DNA of 45,730 nucleotides from Chloroflexota bacterium (GTDB lineage: Bacteria > Chloroflexota > Anaerolineae > Anaerolineales > Villigracilaceae), in NCBI GenBank assembly GCA_026390015.1, contig JAPLGS010000134.1, forward strand, positions 1 through 45,730, read 5' to 3'. Shown here one piece after another: positions 7,854 through 16,411 of the stretch. A program made the position numbers and the translations under genes. Each line of letters begins with the position of its first letter. Within the stretch, counting starts at the first letter, position 1. A model generated the notes under the pieces. The model saw only the letters and a list, made by a program, of their open reading frames with translations, was not told the DNA's origin and did no database searches.

Positions 7854-8894
7854 ATGTTAGCTCAATCAGAAATTGATGCTTTATTATCTGGCGCGATCAA
7901 CATCAGCCAGAAGAACGGCGAGGAAGGTGTTAACCTGGCTGAAATAATGAATCAGCCGGGCGAGAGCGCCAAGTCGAAGGCCAGCGGGGAAAAGAAAATC
8001 CAAACTTATAACTTCTGGTCACCCGCCAGGTTCTCAAAGGAACAAATGCGCGCGGTTGAGCTGGTGCACGAAGATTTGAGTGAACGGTTGACAACATCTC
8101 TTCCAACTTTTTTGCGAACCAATGTGCGCCCGCGTCTGGTTCTCATGGAGCAGGGCCGTTTCCATGACTTCCTCAAGGATTTTCCAGACCACACATTGTT
8201 CCACTTAATTTCACTCGCGCCCCTGCCCGGCCATATGGTGCTGACCTTGAGCCTTAATGTGAGTTATTTGATCCTGGAGCAGCGCCTTGGCGGAAAGATC
8301 GAGGGTCGTTTCACGGAGCGTACATTGACCGAAATAGATCAATCCCTTTTGCGTGGAATGGTGGAACACATGCTTGGTGATGTGAAAAGCGCCTGGAGCA
8401 AAGTCGTTTCCCTCGAGCCGTCTTTGGAAGACAGCACGATCAACCAGCATTGGGTACAGATGATGATGGGAAATGAGCGCGTTTTGTTGATCGCCATTGA
8501 AATTAATATCCAGGGCGTTACAGGCACCATGAGTATTTTTATCCCCTTTAATACTCTTAAGCCGATCGCTGATGTTCTTAACCCCCACATCTGGATCGCA
8601 GGACGCAAGGAAAAACAACAGGATCCGATCGCTCGTCAGGCGGCGATCCAGACCATGATGAAAGCGATCATCCCAATTAAGGTGATCCTGGGAAATGCGG
8701 AACTGACGTTGAAAGATCTTGCAAACCTTTCAATTGGAGATGTGATCGAACTGGATCAAAATATTGACAACCCATTGGTGGTGCAGGTGGCGAACAAAAA
8801 ACAATTCATGGCCAATGTCGGAAAATCTCGTAAGCGGATGGGCGTTCAAATTACCGGAGTGTATCGTCAGTACGATGAAGTTCAAACAGGATAA
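7854..8894 (+). CDS. fliM: Flagellar motor switch protein FliM
   Basis: C-ring switch subunit, 346 residues. The N-terminal LAQSEIDALLSG is the CheY-P-binding peptide. The middle CheC-like domain (about 50-240) includes YNFWSPARFSKEQ and the LGGKIEGRF segment; the C-terminal SpoA-like domain (about 265-335) interacts with FliN. No strong ribosome site precedes the ATG, which lies three bases after the fliL stop, suggesting coupling. The window has separate fliM and fliN, not the fused FliY of Bacillus. Confidence 0.96.
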   Translation: MLAQSEIDALLSGAINISQKNGEEGVNLAEIMNQPGESAKSKASGEKKIQTYNFWSPARFSKEQMRAVELVHEDLSERLTTSLPTFLRTNVRPRLVLMEQGRFHDFLKDFPDHTLFHLISLAPLPGHMVLTLSLNVSYLILEQRLGGKIEGRFTERTLTEIDQSLLRGMVEHMLGDVKSAWSKVVSLEPSLEDSTINQHWVQMMMGNERVLLIAIEINIQGVTGTMSIFIPFNTLKPIADVLNPHIWIAGRKEKQQDPIARQAAIQTMMKAIIPIKVILGNAELTLKDLANLSIGDVIELDQNIDNPLVVQVANKKQFMANVGKSRKRMGVQITGVYRQYDEVQTG

Positions 8895-8909
8895 TCTAGC
8901 AGAGGTCAA

Positions 8910-9263
8910 ATGGAAAACATAAATGACGAAATTCAAGAAATGCCAGTCAGCAGGATCCAAGACGGCGCAGCTGAAAAGCCCGTTCGAAAACCGGAAATAA
9001 GCAATTTATCAAATATAGAATTTCTCATGGACGTTTCACTGCGGGTCACGGTCGAACTGGGACGTACTCGGATGCAGCTGGCCCGGATCATCGAGTTGAA
9101 ACATGGCTCCGTGGTTGAGTTGGATCGGCTCGCAGGAGATCCGGTGGATGTTTTTGTGAATGACCATATGGTGGCCCGCGGTGAAGTTGTTGTCGTGGAT
9201 GATAAATTTGGCGTTCGCATCATTGAAATGGTCTCGGCCAACGGCGAGAAGGTTGCTCCCTAA
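8910..9263 (+). CDS. fliN: Flagellar motor switch protein FliN
   Basis: A 117-residue C-ring protein with a roughly 40-residue variable lead and one SpoA domain: FLMDVSLRVTVELGRTRM, the LKHGSVVELDRLAGDPVDVFVN block, and ARGEVVVVDDKFGVRI, all diagnostic. AGAGGTC precedes the ATG. Its stop overlaps the fliO start by one base. Confidence 0.96.
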   Translation: MENINDEIQEMPVSRIQDGAAEKPVRKPEISNLSNIEFLMDVSLRVTVELGRTRMQLARIIELKHGSVVELDRLAGDPVDVFVNDHMVARGEVVVVDDKFGVRIIEMVSANGEKVAP

Positions 9264-9784
9264 TGCCTGGAATAATGACGATCATCAGAAAGTGGCTGGA
9301 AACCAGCAGTAAAAAGCAAAAGCTGATCGTTGCCCTGCTTATTATCGGTTTTCTCATTACGGGTGTGCTTCTATCTTTGGGCGGCGCTTCGCAGACCACC
9401 AATGATCCGCTGGGCTCCACTCCATTTTATTATGTGAGCGCCTTTGTGAAATTGATCGGGGTATTACTGTTGATCGTCGGCAGTTCTGTGCTTTTTCGAC
9501 GCTGGCTGCAACTTGGCCCGAATGGAAAGATAAACCGTCAAATGCGCCTGCTCGAAACAGTCAGGTTATCTCCAAAGCAGGCGCTTCACTTGATCGTCAT
9601 CGGCGACCAAAAGCTATTGATCGGAGCCACGGATCAAAATGTTTCCCTGATCGCTGCGGTTGAATACAATGAAGCTCCCGTTCCAGCCGCGCAAGATCAA
9701 ACTCAACAGGGTTTGGATTTTGGTACAGTGCTTCAATCTTTTAATTTCAAGCTGCCCAGTGAGAATTTAAAAGGAAAGGGATAG
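9263..9784 (+). CDS. fliO: Flagellar biosynthesis protein FliO
   Basis: A 173-residue membrane protein that helps assemble FliP in the export gate. Two membrane segments are seen, at about 20-40 and 55-75; the two-segment form differs from the one-segment enterobacterial protein. The cytoplasmic domain carries the RLLETVRLSPKQALHLIVIG motif typical of FliO. The start codon overlaps the fliN stop. FliO is divergent, and the call rests on this motif and on position between fliN and fliP. Confidence 0.88.
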   Translation: MPGIMTIIRKWLETSSKKQKLIVALLIIGFLITGVLLSLGGASQTTNDPLGSTPFYYVSAFVKLIGVLLLIVGSSVLFRRWLQLGPNGKINRQMRLLETVRLSPKQALHLIVIGDQKLLIGATDQNVSLIAAVEYNEAPVPAAQDQTQQGLDFGTVLQSFNFKLPSENLKGKG

Positions 9785-9793
9785 AGATCAGCC

Positions 9794-10618
9794 ATGTTTG
9801 AAAGTAAGCTTTCCAAAAAGGGATCGAAAATATTCAAAGCGGCGGCAAAGCGATACGGCAAGCCGTTCAATAAAGGATTCATTTTTATTTTTATCCTGCT
9901 AATTTTCGGCGTGTTGTTGAGCGGATGTTCAACCGCCCCCGGAGTTTCATTGACAGTTGATTCGCAGTCGCCAGACCCGAAACAAGTCACGTCAGGTGTG
10001 CAGTTACTGGTGCTCATGACCATACTTTCCCTGGCTCCGAGCGTATTGATCCTGTCCACTTCTTTTACCCGGATCGTTATTGTATTGTCTATGTTACGAA
10101 ACGCGATCGGTACGCCCTCCATTCCACCCAATCAGGTTCTGATCGGGCTTTCTCTGATCCTCACTTTTTTCATCATGGCTCCTGTTTATAAGCAAATGGA
10201 TAAAGAGGCCATCCAGCCTTTCATCAATGAACAAATAGACCAGAAGACCGCGCTGACGCTGGCGCAAAAACCGATCCGTGAATTCATGTTCAAGCAAACG
10301 CGGGAAAAAGACATTCAACTATTCCTGGAGTTGGGGAATGAACCCCAGCCAGTCACCATTGACGATATCCCCACTGTATCTTTATTCCCGGCTTTTATTA
10401 TCAGTGAACTGCGCACAGCCTTCACCATGGGATTCGTCCTTTATATTCCCTTCCTGGTCATTGACCTGGTCGTTTCAAGCATCCTGCTTTCGATGGGTAT
10501 GATGATGCTGCCGCCTTCATTGGTATCGCTGCCGTTCAAGGTGCTGCTCTTTGTAATGGTGGATGGCTGGTATTTGATCGTTCGAAGTTTGGTTTTGAGT
10601 TTCACGGGTACCTCGTGA
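9794..10618 (+). CDS. fliP: Flagellar type III export protein FliP with a lipobox-like N-terminus
   Basis: Export-gate channel subunit, 274 residues. The core from about residue 70 is standard: VLILSTSFTRIVIVLSMLRNA, the PPNQVLIGLSLILTFF block, and the C-terminal MMLPPSLVSLPFKVLLFVMVDGW region. The N-terminus is odd: a 28-residue basic lead, a hydrophobic run, then L-L-S-G-C with the Cys at position 45, a perfect lipoprotein signal-peptidase II motif. FliP is normally made with an ordinary cleavable signal. No alternative start in the right place removes this part. It precedes fliQ by five bases. Confidence 0.95.
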   Translation: MFESKLSKKGSKIFKAAAKRYGKPFNKGFIFIFILLIFGVLLSGCSTAPGVSLTVDSQSPDPKQVTSGVQLLVLMTILSLAPSVLILSTSFTRIVIVLSMLRNAIGTPSIPPNQVLIGLSLILTFFIMAPVYKQMDKEAIQPFINEQIDQKTALTLAQKPIREFMFKQTREKDIQLFLELGNEPQPVTIDDIPTVSLFPAFIISELRTAFTMGFVLYIPFLVIDLVVSSILLSMGMMMLPPSLVSLPFKVLLFVMVDGWYLIVRSLVLSFTGTS

Positions 10619-10623
10619 GGTAA

Positions 10624-10896
10624 ATGATGACAGAAGCTTATGTTCTTACACTGGGTCAAAACGCGATCATGATCTCCCTCGTTCTGGCCGGGCCGGTTTT
10701 GTTGGTCAGCTTGATAATAGGCAGTTTGGTCAGCCTGGTTCAGGCCGCGACTCAAATCAACGAGTCTACGCTTATATTCATTCCCAAATTGATCGGCATC
10801 ATTCTGGTTTTGGTGCTGCTTGGCTCATGGATGCTCCAACAGGCAATGACCTTTACTCATAATTTGTTTACAAGTTTGCCCAGCCTGGTTCCCTAG
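10624..10896 (+). CDS. fliQ: Flagellar type III export protein FliQ
   Basis: A 90-residue two-helix membrane protein of the export gate. It shows the family pattern of LVLAGPVLLVSLIIGSLVSLVQAATQINESTLIFIPK-type sequence. GAGG lies upstream, and ATG at 10624 or 10627 are both possible starts. In most genomes fliR follows directly; here two regulatory genes and a terminator come first. Confidence 0.96.
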   Translation: MMTEAYVLTLGQNAIMISLVLAGPVLLVSLIIGSLVSLVQAATQINESTLIFIPKLIGIILVLVLLGSWMLQQAMTFTHNLFTSLPSLVP

Positions 10897-10917
10897 ATCA
10901 TTTCTTAAGGCCATCTT

Positions 10918-11769
10918 ATGTTGTCACAAAGAGTTGAAAATATCATTCAATCAGTAACAAGCCTCAGGCCGATGCCTTCAAATGTAACTCGCATCATGAA
11001 TGAGATCGAAAAGCAGAACGTTACCATTGATGTTCTGGTCGGGCTGATCGGTCTGGATCAGGCATTGGCGGCCCTGGTTTTGCAAATGTCAAACTCAGTT
11101 TCGTTGGGTTATTCCCGCACTTGTTCAACCCTCAACGAAGCGATCATGCTGATCGGTCTTGGGCGCCTGAAAACGATCCTGCTGACATCCTCTGCCACCG
11201 GCATAATGAAGCGCAGCCTGAGCGGGTATCGGCAGGGCGCAGGCGAATTGTGGCATCACTCTCTGGTAACCGGCGTGGCCTCGGAATGGCTGGCACAGGC
11301 TTTGCGCTATCCGAATCCTGAAGAAGCGTACGTCTCCGGCTTGCTGCATGATATAGGCAAACTGCTTCTCGACCAGGTGGTATTAAGCAATTACAACGAG
11401 ATCATTGACTTGGTTCAAAAATATCGAATGCCGTTATGGCAGGTGGAGGAGAAACTGATCGGTATCGACCATGCCAAGGTGGGCGGGCTGATCGCCGAAC
11501 ATTGGAATTTTCCTGTGGTGTTGGTGGATGCGATCCGTTGTCATCACGCTCCATCCCTTGCCAGAGCCAACCAGCGCCTGCCGGCCATTGTCAATTTGGC
11601 GAATTCTTTTGCCGAAGATTACCAGTTGACCGAGTCATCGCTGTTAAGTTTTGAGATCCATCCTGAATCATTGAATATCCTCAAGTTAGAAGAGTCAGAT
11701 GTCGAAAAGCTGAAATTAAAAATGAAAGATTCGGGCGTGTTTCCAGACCTTTCAAAACCGGAAAAATGA
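10918..11769 (+). CDS. HDOD domain protein (HD motif retained)
   Basis: A 283-residue cytoplasmic HDOD-domain protein. The N-terminal helical half has LRPMPSNVTRIM and SLGYSRTCSTLNEAIMLIGLGRLK, typical of HDOD. The SGLLHDIGKLLLD motif at about 140-150 keeps the His-Asp pair of the parent HD family. Its biochemical role is not established; family members act as signalling or scaffold modules. It sits between fliQ and a lone receiver gene, one base before the latter, so the two are likely one signalling pair. Confidence 0.88.
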   Translation: MLSQRVENIIQSVTSLRPMPSNVTRIMNEIEKQNVTIDVLVGLIGLDQALAALVLQMSNSVSLGYSRTCSTLNEAIMLIGLGRLKTILLTSSATGIMKRSLSGYRQGAGELWHHSLVTGVASEWLAQALRYPNPEEAYVSGLLHDIGKLLLDQVVLSNYNEIIDLVQKYRMPLWQVEEKLIGIDHAKVGGLIAEHWNFPVVLVDAIRCHHAPSLARANQRLPAIVNLANSFAEDYQLTESSLLSFEIHPESLNILKLEESDVEKLKLKMKDSGVFPDLSKPEK

Positions 11770-11770
11770 T

Positions 11771-12166
11771 ATGAAACGTGAAACCCTTTCAATTCTTGTT
11801 CTTGAACCCAATATCCTGCAGTGTGATCTCATAAAGATGGCGCTGATCCGCCATAGCATGAATCCGATCATCTGCGACCAGCCGTCCGCCCTGCGTCAGC
11901 AGTTGATCCAGCATCTTCCTGATGTGCTTCTGGTGGATACCTACCTGCCCGGTCAGAATGGACTGGACTTGATCGACGAACTGAACTCGGAAGTTCTTCT
12001 AAAAAGAACGAAAGTTTTTTTTATCTCCTCCATGGGATTTCCAGAGATCGTACATAAAGCAGTCAAAATGGGAGCTAGTGGATTTCTGGTCAAGCCGCTT
12101 AACCCTGATATGATGGCGACCCGTATCTTGAGCTGCTTTGGCCGTTCTGGAGGATTATCCAATTAA
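11771..12166 (+). CDS. Single-domain response regulator (receiver)
   Basis: A 131-residue receiver domain. The phospho-acceptor Asp lies in VLLVDTYLPGQNG, the switch Ser in FFISSMG, and the conserved Lys in LVKPL. The acidic pocket is reduced to a single Glu in VLEPN, where most receivers have two acidic residues. No output domain is present. It follows the HDOD gene by one base and is followed by a strong terminator. It is unlike the CheY at 28103 and probably belongs to a different circuit. Confidence 0.88.
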   Translation: MKRETLSILVLEPNILQCDLIKMALIRHSMNPIICDQPSALRQQLIQHLPDVLLVDTYLPGQNGLDLIDELNSEVLLKRTKVFFISSMGFPEIVHKAVKMGASGFLVKPLNPDMMATRILSCFGRSGGLSN

Positions 12167-12242
12167 TTTTGACAAATATCCCAGAGTGATCCGCCGGCCC
12201 TGCCGGGAAGAAGATCTGTCTGAAAATTAAAAATAGTTAACG

Positions 12243-12281
12243 AAATCCTGAAGGGGTGCTGAACCTTCAGGATTTATTTTT
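12243..12281 (+). terminator. Rho-independent terminator after the flbD-fliQ-receiver unit
   Basis: A 12-bp perfect stem AAATCCTGAAGG (12243-12254) with CCTTCAGGATTT (12264-12275), a nine-base loop, and ATTTTTT after it. It ends the unit 77 bases past the receiver stop. The remaining bases to fliR (up to 12444) hold AT-rich sequence with TTTAC words at 12345, 12372 and 12378 that may belong to a promoter. Confidence 0.88.
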
Positions 12282-12444
12282 GGCTGATAGCAATGCCTTT
12301 TACGGGGATATGAACGGCGGGAAATCATATTTCGGAAAAAATAATTTACGCATAATTTAGTTTTGCTTCACTTTACATTTACAGACACAAAAAGGCGAAT
12401 CAGGTATCATATTTTTTAGGAAGCGATATTAAAAAAAATATATT

Positions 12445-13206
12445 ATGTCAATCTCCGTAGCTCAGGCGCAAGTATTCTTTCTGGCCTTTACCCGCATCAT
12501 GGCCATTCTCATTCATGTGCCGGTGTTTGGGGGCCAGAACATCCCCACTCAGGTACGAGTCGGATTGGGCTTTGCGCTGGCCATGGTTCTTATTCCCTGG
12601 CAGCCGCTTCCACCAGACGCAGCCACGATCGGAACCTTTGCCTATGCTATTTCCATCGGCAAGGAAATCTTGATCGGGACCTTGATCGGATTTTCCGCTG
12701 ACCTTGCTTTTGGAGCAATTCAAATAGCAGGTTCAGCGATGGGTATGGGAAGCGGTTTTGAATCCAGCCGCATTTTCAACCCGGCGTTGGGAGAAGCCGG
12801 CTCTGCTTTTGACCAGATCTTTGTGATGACGGCCTCCATGGTTTTTCTGGTGATCGATGGGCATCATCTCGTTTTGATCGCCATACAAAATACATTTAAT
12901 GCCGCCCCATTGAATGGCAGCCTTCCGTTTAGTGGAGCCGAAGCGGTCATAAAAATGACATCAACATTTATATCCGCTGGTTTACAAATGGCCTTACCGG
13001 TCATGGCCGCGCTGTTTTTGACAGATCTCACGCTTGGATTGTTGGCGCGGGTGGCACCTCAGGTTCAGGTCTATTTTCTTGGTTTGCCCGTCAAAGTGGT
13101 TGTGGCGATGATCGCATTGGGAATGATCTTTGCAGTTATTTTTCCCAACCTGGCAGCTTTGTATAAACTTATGATCAAAAACATGCTTATTTTTGTGGAG
13201 CAATAA
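12445..13206 (+). CDS. fliR: Flagellar type III export protein FliR
   Basis: A 253-residue polytopic export-gate protein. It starts with the family's QAQVFFLAFTRIMAILIHVPVFGGQNIP pattern and has about six membrane helices with the GFSADLAFGAIQIAGSAMGM-type central block. The ATG lacks a good ribosome site, only an A-rich run before it; the sequence fits the usual FliR start so the site was kept. It heads a new transcription unit after the terminator, which is unusual because fliPQR are normally contiguous. Confidence 0.94.
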   Translation: MSISVAQAQVFFLAFTRIMAILIHVPVFGGQNIPTQVRVGLGFALAMVLIPWQPLPPDAATIGTFAYAISIGKEILIGTLIGFSADLAFGAIQIAGSAMGMGSGFESSRIFNPALGEAGSAFDQIFVMTASMVFLVIDGHHLVLIAIQNTFNAAPLNGSLPFSGAEAVIKMTSTFISAGLQMALPVMAALFLTDLTLGLLARVAPQVQVYFLGLPVKVVVAMIALGMIFAVIFPNLAALYKLMIKNMLIFVEQ

Positions 13207-13212
13207 AGCGAA

Positions 13213-14316
13213 ATGGCAGACAATAAAACTGAAGCCCCTACCAGTCATCGCCTGCAAGAGGCCCGTGACGAAGGTCAGGTCGTACGCAGCCAGGAATTGA
13301 TCTCCGCGGTCATTATTTTAATGAGCGCGCTCCTGCTGCGCGGTCCGGGAAAAAACCTGGCGGTGGATTTTCAGGGATTGGTGACAAATGTTATTGTGGA
13401 ACTTCCGAGTGTTAATTTATCCATTGAATGGCTGAGGGGAATGATAATTAAATTCGGTTTGCAGATCTTGCCATCTTTCAGCCTGATCCTGATTGGTCTG
13501 ATGCTGACCGGAGTTGTTGTCACTTTGGCCCAAACCCAATTTTTATGGGCTGGCAAAAAGATCGGTTTTGATTTCAAGCGCGTGAATCCACTTGAAGGCT
13601 TTAAGCGGATCTTTTCATCACATGGTTTATTTGAATTGCTTCGATCATTGCTAAAACTGGGCTGGGTCTCATGGATCGCTTATAGTTTTCTACGCTCCAA
13701 ATTTTATGATCTGGTTTCATTTAGTCAGTTCGATTTTCGTATTGGAGTGGGCAAGTTTGCCGAGATGGCAATTTCGCTTGCCCTGCGGGTCGGCAGCATG
13801 TATCTGGTGCTTGCGGTTGCTGATTATGCCTATCAACGCTGGGATCTATACAAAAACCTGCGGATGAGCAAAGAAGAGATCAAACAGGAAAACAAACGCT
13901 CGGAAGGCGATCCTCTGATGAAAAGCCGTATCCGCAGCATGCAGCGTCAAATGGCGCGCGGGCGAATGATGGCGAATGTTTCAAAAGCGACTGTCGTTGT
14001 CACCAACCCAACGCATCTTGCAATCGCGATTGAATATCAGGAAGGAATGAAAGCTCCAAAAGTACTGGCCAAAGGTCCCTATAGAGTTGCTGAAAGGATC
14101 GTGAAAATTGCCAGGGAAAATAATATTCCAGTTGTACAGAATATCCCGGTGGCGCGTGCTATTTATAAAACAATTGATATTGGGCAGGAAATATCGTCAG
14201 ATCTTTATTTGGCGATGGCAGAGATCCTGGCTTACGTTTACAAACTCCGCGGGAAAGCCCCCGTCAGTTCGAGAAAATCAGATCTTCAATATGAAATAAA
14301 TGGAATTAGCGAATGA
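13213..14316 (+). CDS. flhB: Flagellar export switch protein FlhB
   Basis: A 367-residue membrane protein with four membrane helices and a cytoplasmic domain that governs substrate switching from hook to filament. The auto-cleavage motif NPTH is intact at N265-P266-T267-H268, in VVTNPTHLAIAIEY. The start MADNKTEAPTSHRLQEARDEGQV is canonical. Its stop overlaps the flhA ATG in the ATGA form. Confidence 0.97.
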   Translation: MADNKTEAPTSHRLQEARDEGQVVRSQELISAVIILMSALLLRGPGKNLAVDFQGLVTNVIVELPSVNLSIEWLRGMIIKFGLQILPSFSLILIGLMLTGVVVTLAQTQFLWAGKKIGFDFKRVNPLEGFKRIFSSHGLFELLRSLLKLGWVSWIAYSFLRSKFYDLVSFSQFDFRIGVGKFAEMAISLALRVGSMYLVLAVADYAYQRWDLYKNLRMSKEEIKQENKRSEGDPLMKSRIRSMQRQMARGRMMANVSKATVVVTNPTHLAIAIEYQEGMKAPKVLAKGPYRVAERIVKIARENNIPVVQNIPVARAIYKTIDIGQEISSDLYLAMAEILAYVYKLRGKAPVSSRKSDLQYEINGISE

Positions 14317-16403
14317 CCACTACAACGCCTGTTAGAAGTCCAATTGTTGTTGCTTTACAAGGTTTACTGCGCTCGAACGATATCGTCATGGCGCTCAGCC
14401 TGGTATTGCTGGTTGGGATGCTGCTTATTCCCCTGCCGGCCTTCCTGGTTGACCTGGCGGTGGCCTTGAGTATTGCGGTTTCGATGGGTATCGTCTTGAT
14501 GACCATGTTCATTAAACAACCGATGGAGTTCTCTGTTTTTCCGACCGTGTTGCTGCTGGTCACGCTCTTCCGGCTTGGCATAAATGTTTCAGTCAGCCGG
14601 TTGATCCTGCTCAGCGGAGAAGCCGGACAGATCATTACAACATTCGGCAACCTGATCGTAGGCGGTAATTATGTGGTGGGTGTGGTGATCTTCCTGATCT
14701 TAATGATCATCCAATTCGTGGTGATCAATAGTGGTGCCGGGCGTGTGGCAGAAGTTGCTGCGCGCTTTACCCTGGACGCCATGCCAGGCAAACAAATGGC
14801 GATCGACGCCGACCTGAACGCCGGCTTGATCGATGAAACTCAGGCCCGTCAGCGCCGCAAGTCGATCGAATCGGAAGCTGATTTTTATGGCGCGATGGAT
14901 GGCGCCAGCAAGTTCGTAAAGGGTGATGCGATTGCCGCCATCATCATCATGCTCGTCAATATTATTGGCGGCTTTGTCATCGGTGTGATCCAGCGTGGAA
15001 TGCCATTGGTAACCGCTTTGCAAACTTATGTTCTGTTGACCATCGGCGCGGGGCTGGCAGTGCAGGTGCCATCCTTGCTGGTTTCTGCGGCTGCAGGTTT
15101 GATCGTTACGCGTTCTACATCAGAAACATCCCTGGGTACTGAAGTATCCACTCAAATATCGAATTTCAATGTGCTGGCAGTCGCTGCGGGCGTGGTTGCC
15201 CTAATGATGTTGGTCCCCGGTTTGCCCACGCTGCCCTTTGGGCTTGTAAGCGTCGGCCTGGGTGTTGGCGCTTTCTTTGTCAACCGCGAACAAGCCAGCG
15301 CCACCGCGATCGAAGAGGCTTCCAGTTTGCCCGCTCTTCGTCCATCTGAGCCGGAGACTCCTGAGCAAATGTTGGAAATGGTTGTGGTTGACCCGATCGA
15401 GTTGGAAATTGGCTATAGCTTGATCCCGATCATTGACGAGGATAGCCAGGATAACCTGCTTCGCCGCATTACCAGCATCCGCCGTCAATTAATGAGCGAA
15501 ATAGGGCTGATCCTCCCCGTGGTTCGTATCCGGGATAATCTACGCCTGGCGCCGCAGTCTTATCGCATAAAAATCCGCGGGCAGGAAGTGGCGCTAAACG
15601 AGATCATGCTCGATCGGCTGCTGGCCATCCCCGGCTCTGATATTGAAGAACCACTTTCAGGCACGCCCACTTCCGAGCCTGCGTTTGGGCTGCCGGCGAT
15701 TTGGATCAGTACGGCCGAACAAAATCAGGCTGAGCTGAAAGGCTACACAGTCGTGACTCCGCTTTCTGTTTTATGTACTCATCTCACAGAGATCGTTCGG
15801 AGTCATGCCTCCGACCTGTTGAGCCGCCAACTTGTGCAGGAAATGTTAAATCAATTACGGCAAAGGAATCCGGCCTCAGTGGAAGGGGTTGTGCCGGAAA
15901 TGCTAAACCTGGGAGAAGTTCAAGGCGTGCTTCGCAATCTTCTGCGCGAGCGTGTGCCCATCCGCGACCTGAGCGGGATTTTGGAAGTTTTGGCAAATAA
16001 TGCCGGCTCCACGCGTGATCCATACATCCTGGCTGAAGCTGTACGCCAGAGCATGGCAAACACAATTTCCAGCCAATACAAAGATGATACAAACACCTTG
16101 CATGTCTTTACCCTGGCGCCGCAATTGGAAGCCAGCCTGCGCACCTCTTTGGTTTCTTCAGAGGGCAGCCCGGGACTTCAAATTGACTCGACCCTGGCCC
16201 AGCGGATCCTGGTAAAGACCGGCGAGCAGATGGAAGCTCTTGCGCAATTGGGTCATGTTCCCGTTTTGATCTGTCCTCGTGAATTGCGATTGGCGTTTCG
16301 GCGCCTTGTTGAACAGTCACTGCCCAACTTGATCTTCATGGCTTTTTCTGAAGTAGGGCCGGGCGTAAAAGTAAAAGCACATGGAATTGTTAAATTAGAT
16401 TAG
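14313..16403 (+). CDS. flhA: Flagellar export apparatus protein FlhA
   Basis: The major export-gate protein, 696 residues, the usual length. The first half has eight membrane helices with MEFSVFPTVLLLVTLFRLGINVSVSR and the FHIPEP-type loop containing RFTLDAMPGKQMAIDADLNAG and ARQRRKSIESEADFYGAMDGASKFVKGD. The C-terminal half (about 350-696) is the cytoplasmic ring that docks chaperones. It overlaps flhB by four bases and precedes flhF by eight. Confidence 0.97.
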   Translation: MTTTTPVRSPIVVALQGLLRSNDIVMALSLVLLVGMLLIPLPAFLVDLAVALSIAVSMGIVLMTMFIKQPMEFSVFPTVLLLVTLFRLGINVSVSRLILLSGEAGQIITTFGNLIVGGNYVVGVVIFLILMIIQFVVINSGAGRVAEVAARFTLDAMPGKQMAIDADLNAGLIDETQARQRRKSIESEADFYGAMDGASKFVKGDAIAAIIIMLVNIIGGFVIGVIQRGMPLVTALQTYVLLTIGAGLAVQVPSLLVSAAAGLIVTRSTSETSLGTEVSTQISNFNVLAVAAGVVALMMLVPGLPTLPFGLVSVGLGVGAFFVNREQASATAIEEASSLPALRPSEPETPEQMLEMVVVDPIELEIGYSLIPIIDEDSQDNLLRRITSIRRQLMSEIGLILPVVRIRDNLRLAPQSYRIKIRGQEVALNEIMLDRLLAIPGSDIEEPLSGTPTSEPAFGLPAIWISTAEQNQAELKGYTVVTPLSVLCTHLTEIVRSHASDLLSRQLVQEMLNQLRQRNPASVEGVVPEMLNLGEVQGVLRNLLRERVPIRDLSGILEVLANNAGSTRDPYILAEAVRQSMANTISSQYKDDTNTLHVFTLAPQLEASLRTSLVSSEGSPGLQIDSTLAQRILVKTGEQMEALAQLGHVPVLICPRELRLAFRRLVEQSLPNLIFMAFSEVGPGVKVKAHGIVKLD

Positions 16404-16411
16404 AGGTCAGC

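Noticed and set aside
7854-9263. FliY-type fused switch protein
   Set aside because: FliM and FliN are separate, each with normal length, and no phosphatase domain is fused to FliN.
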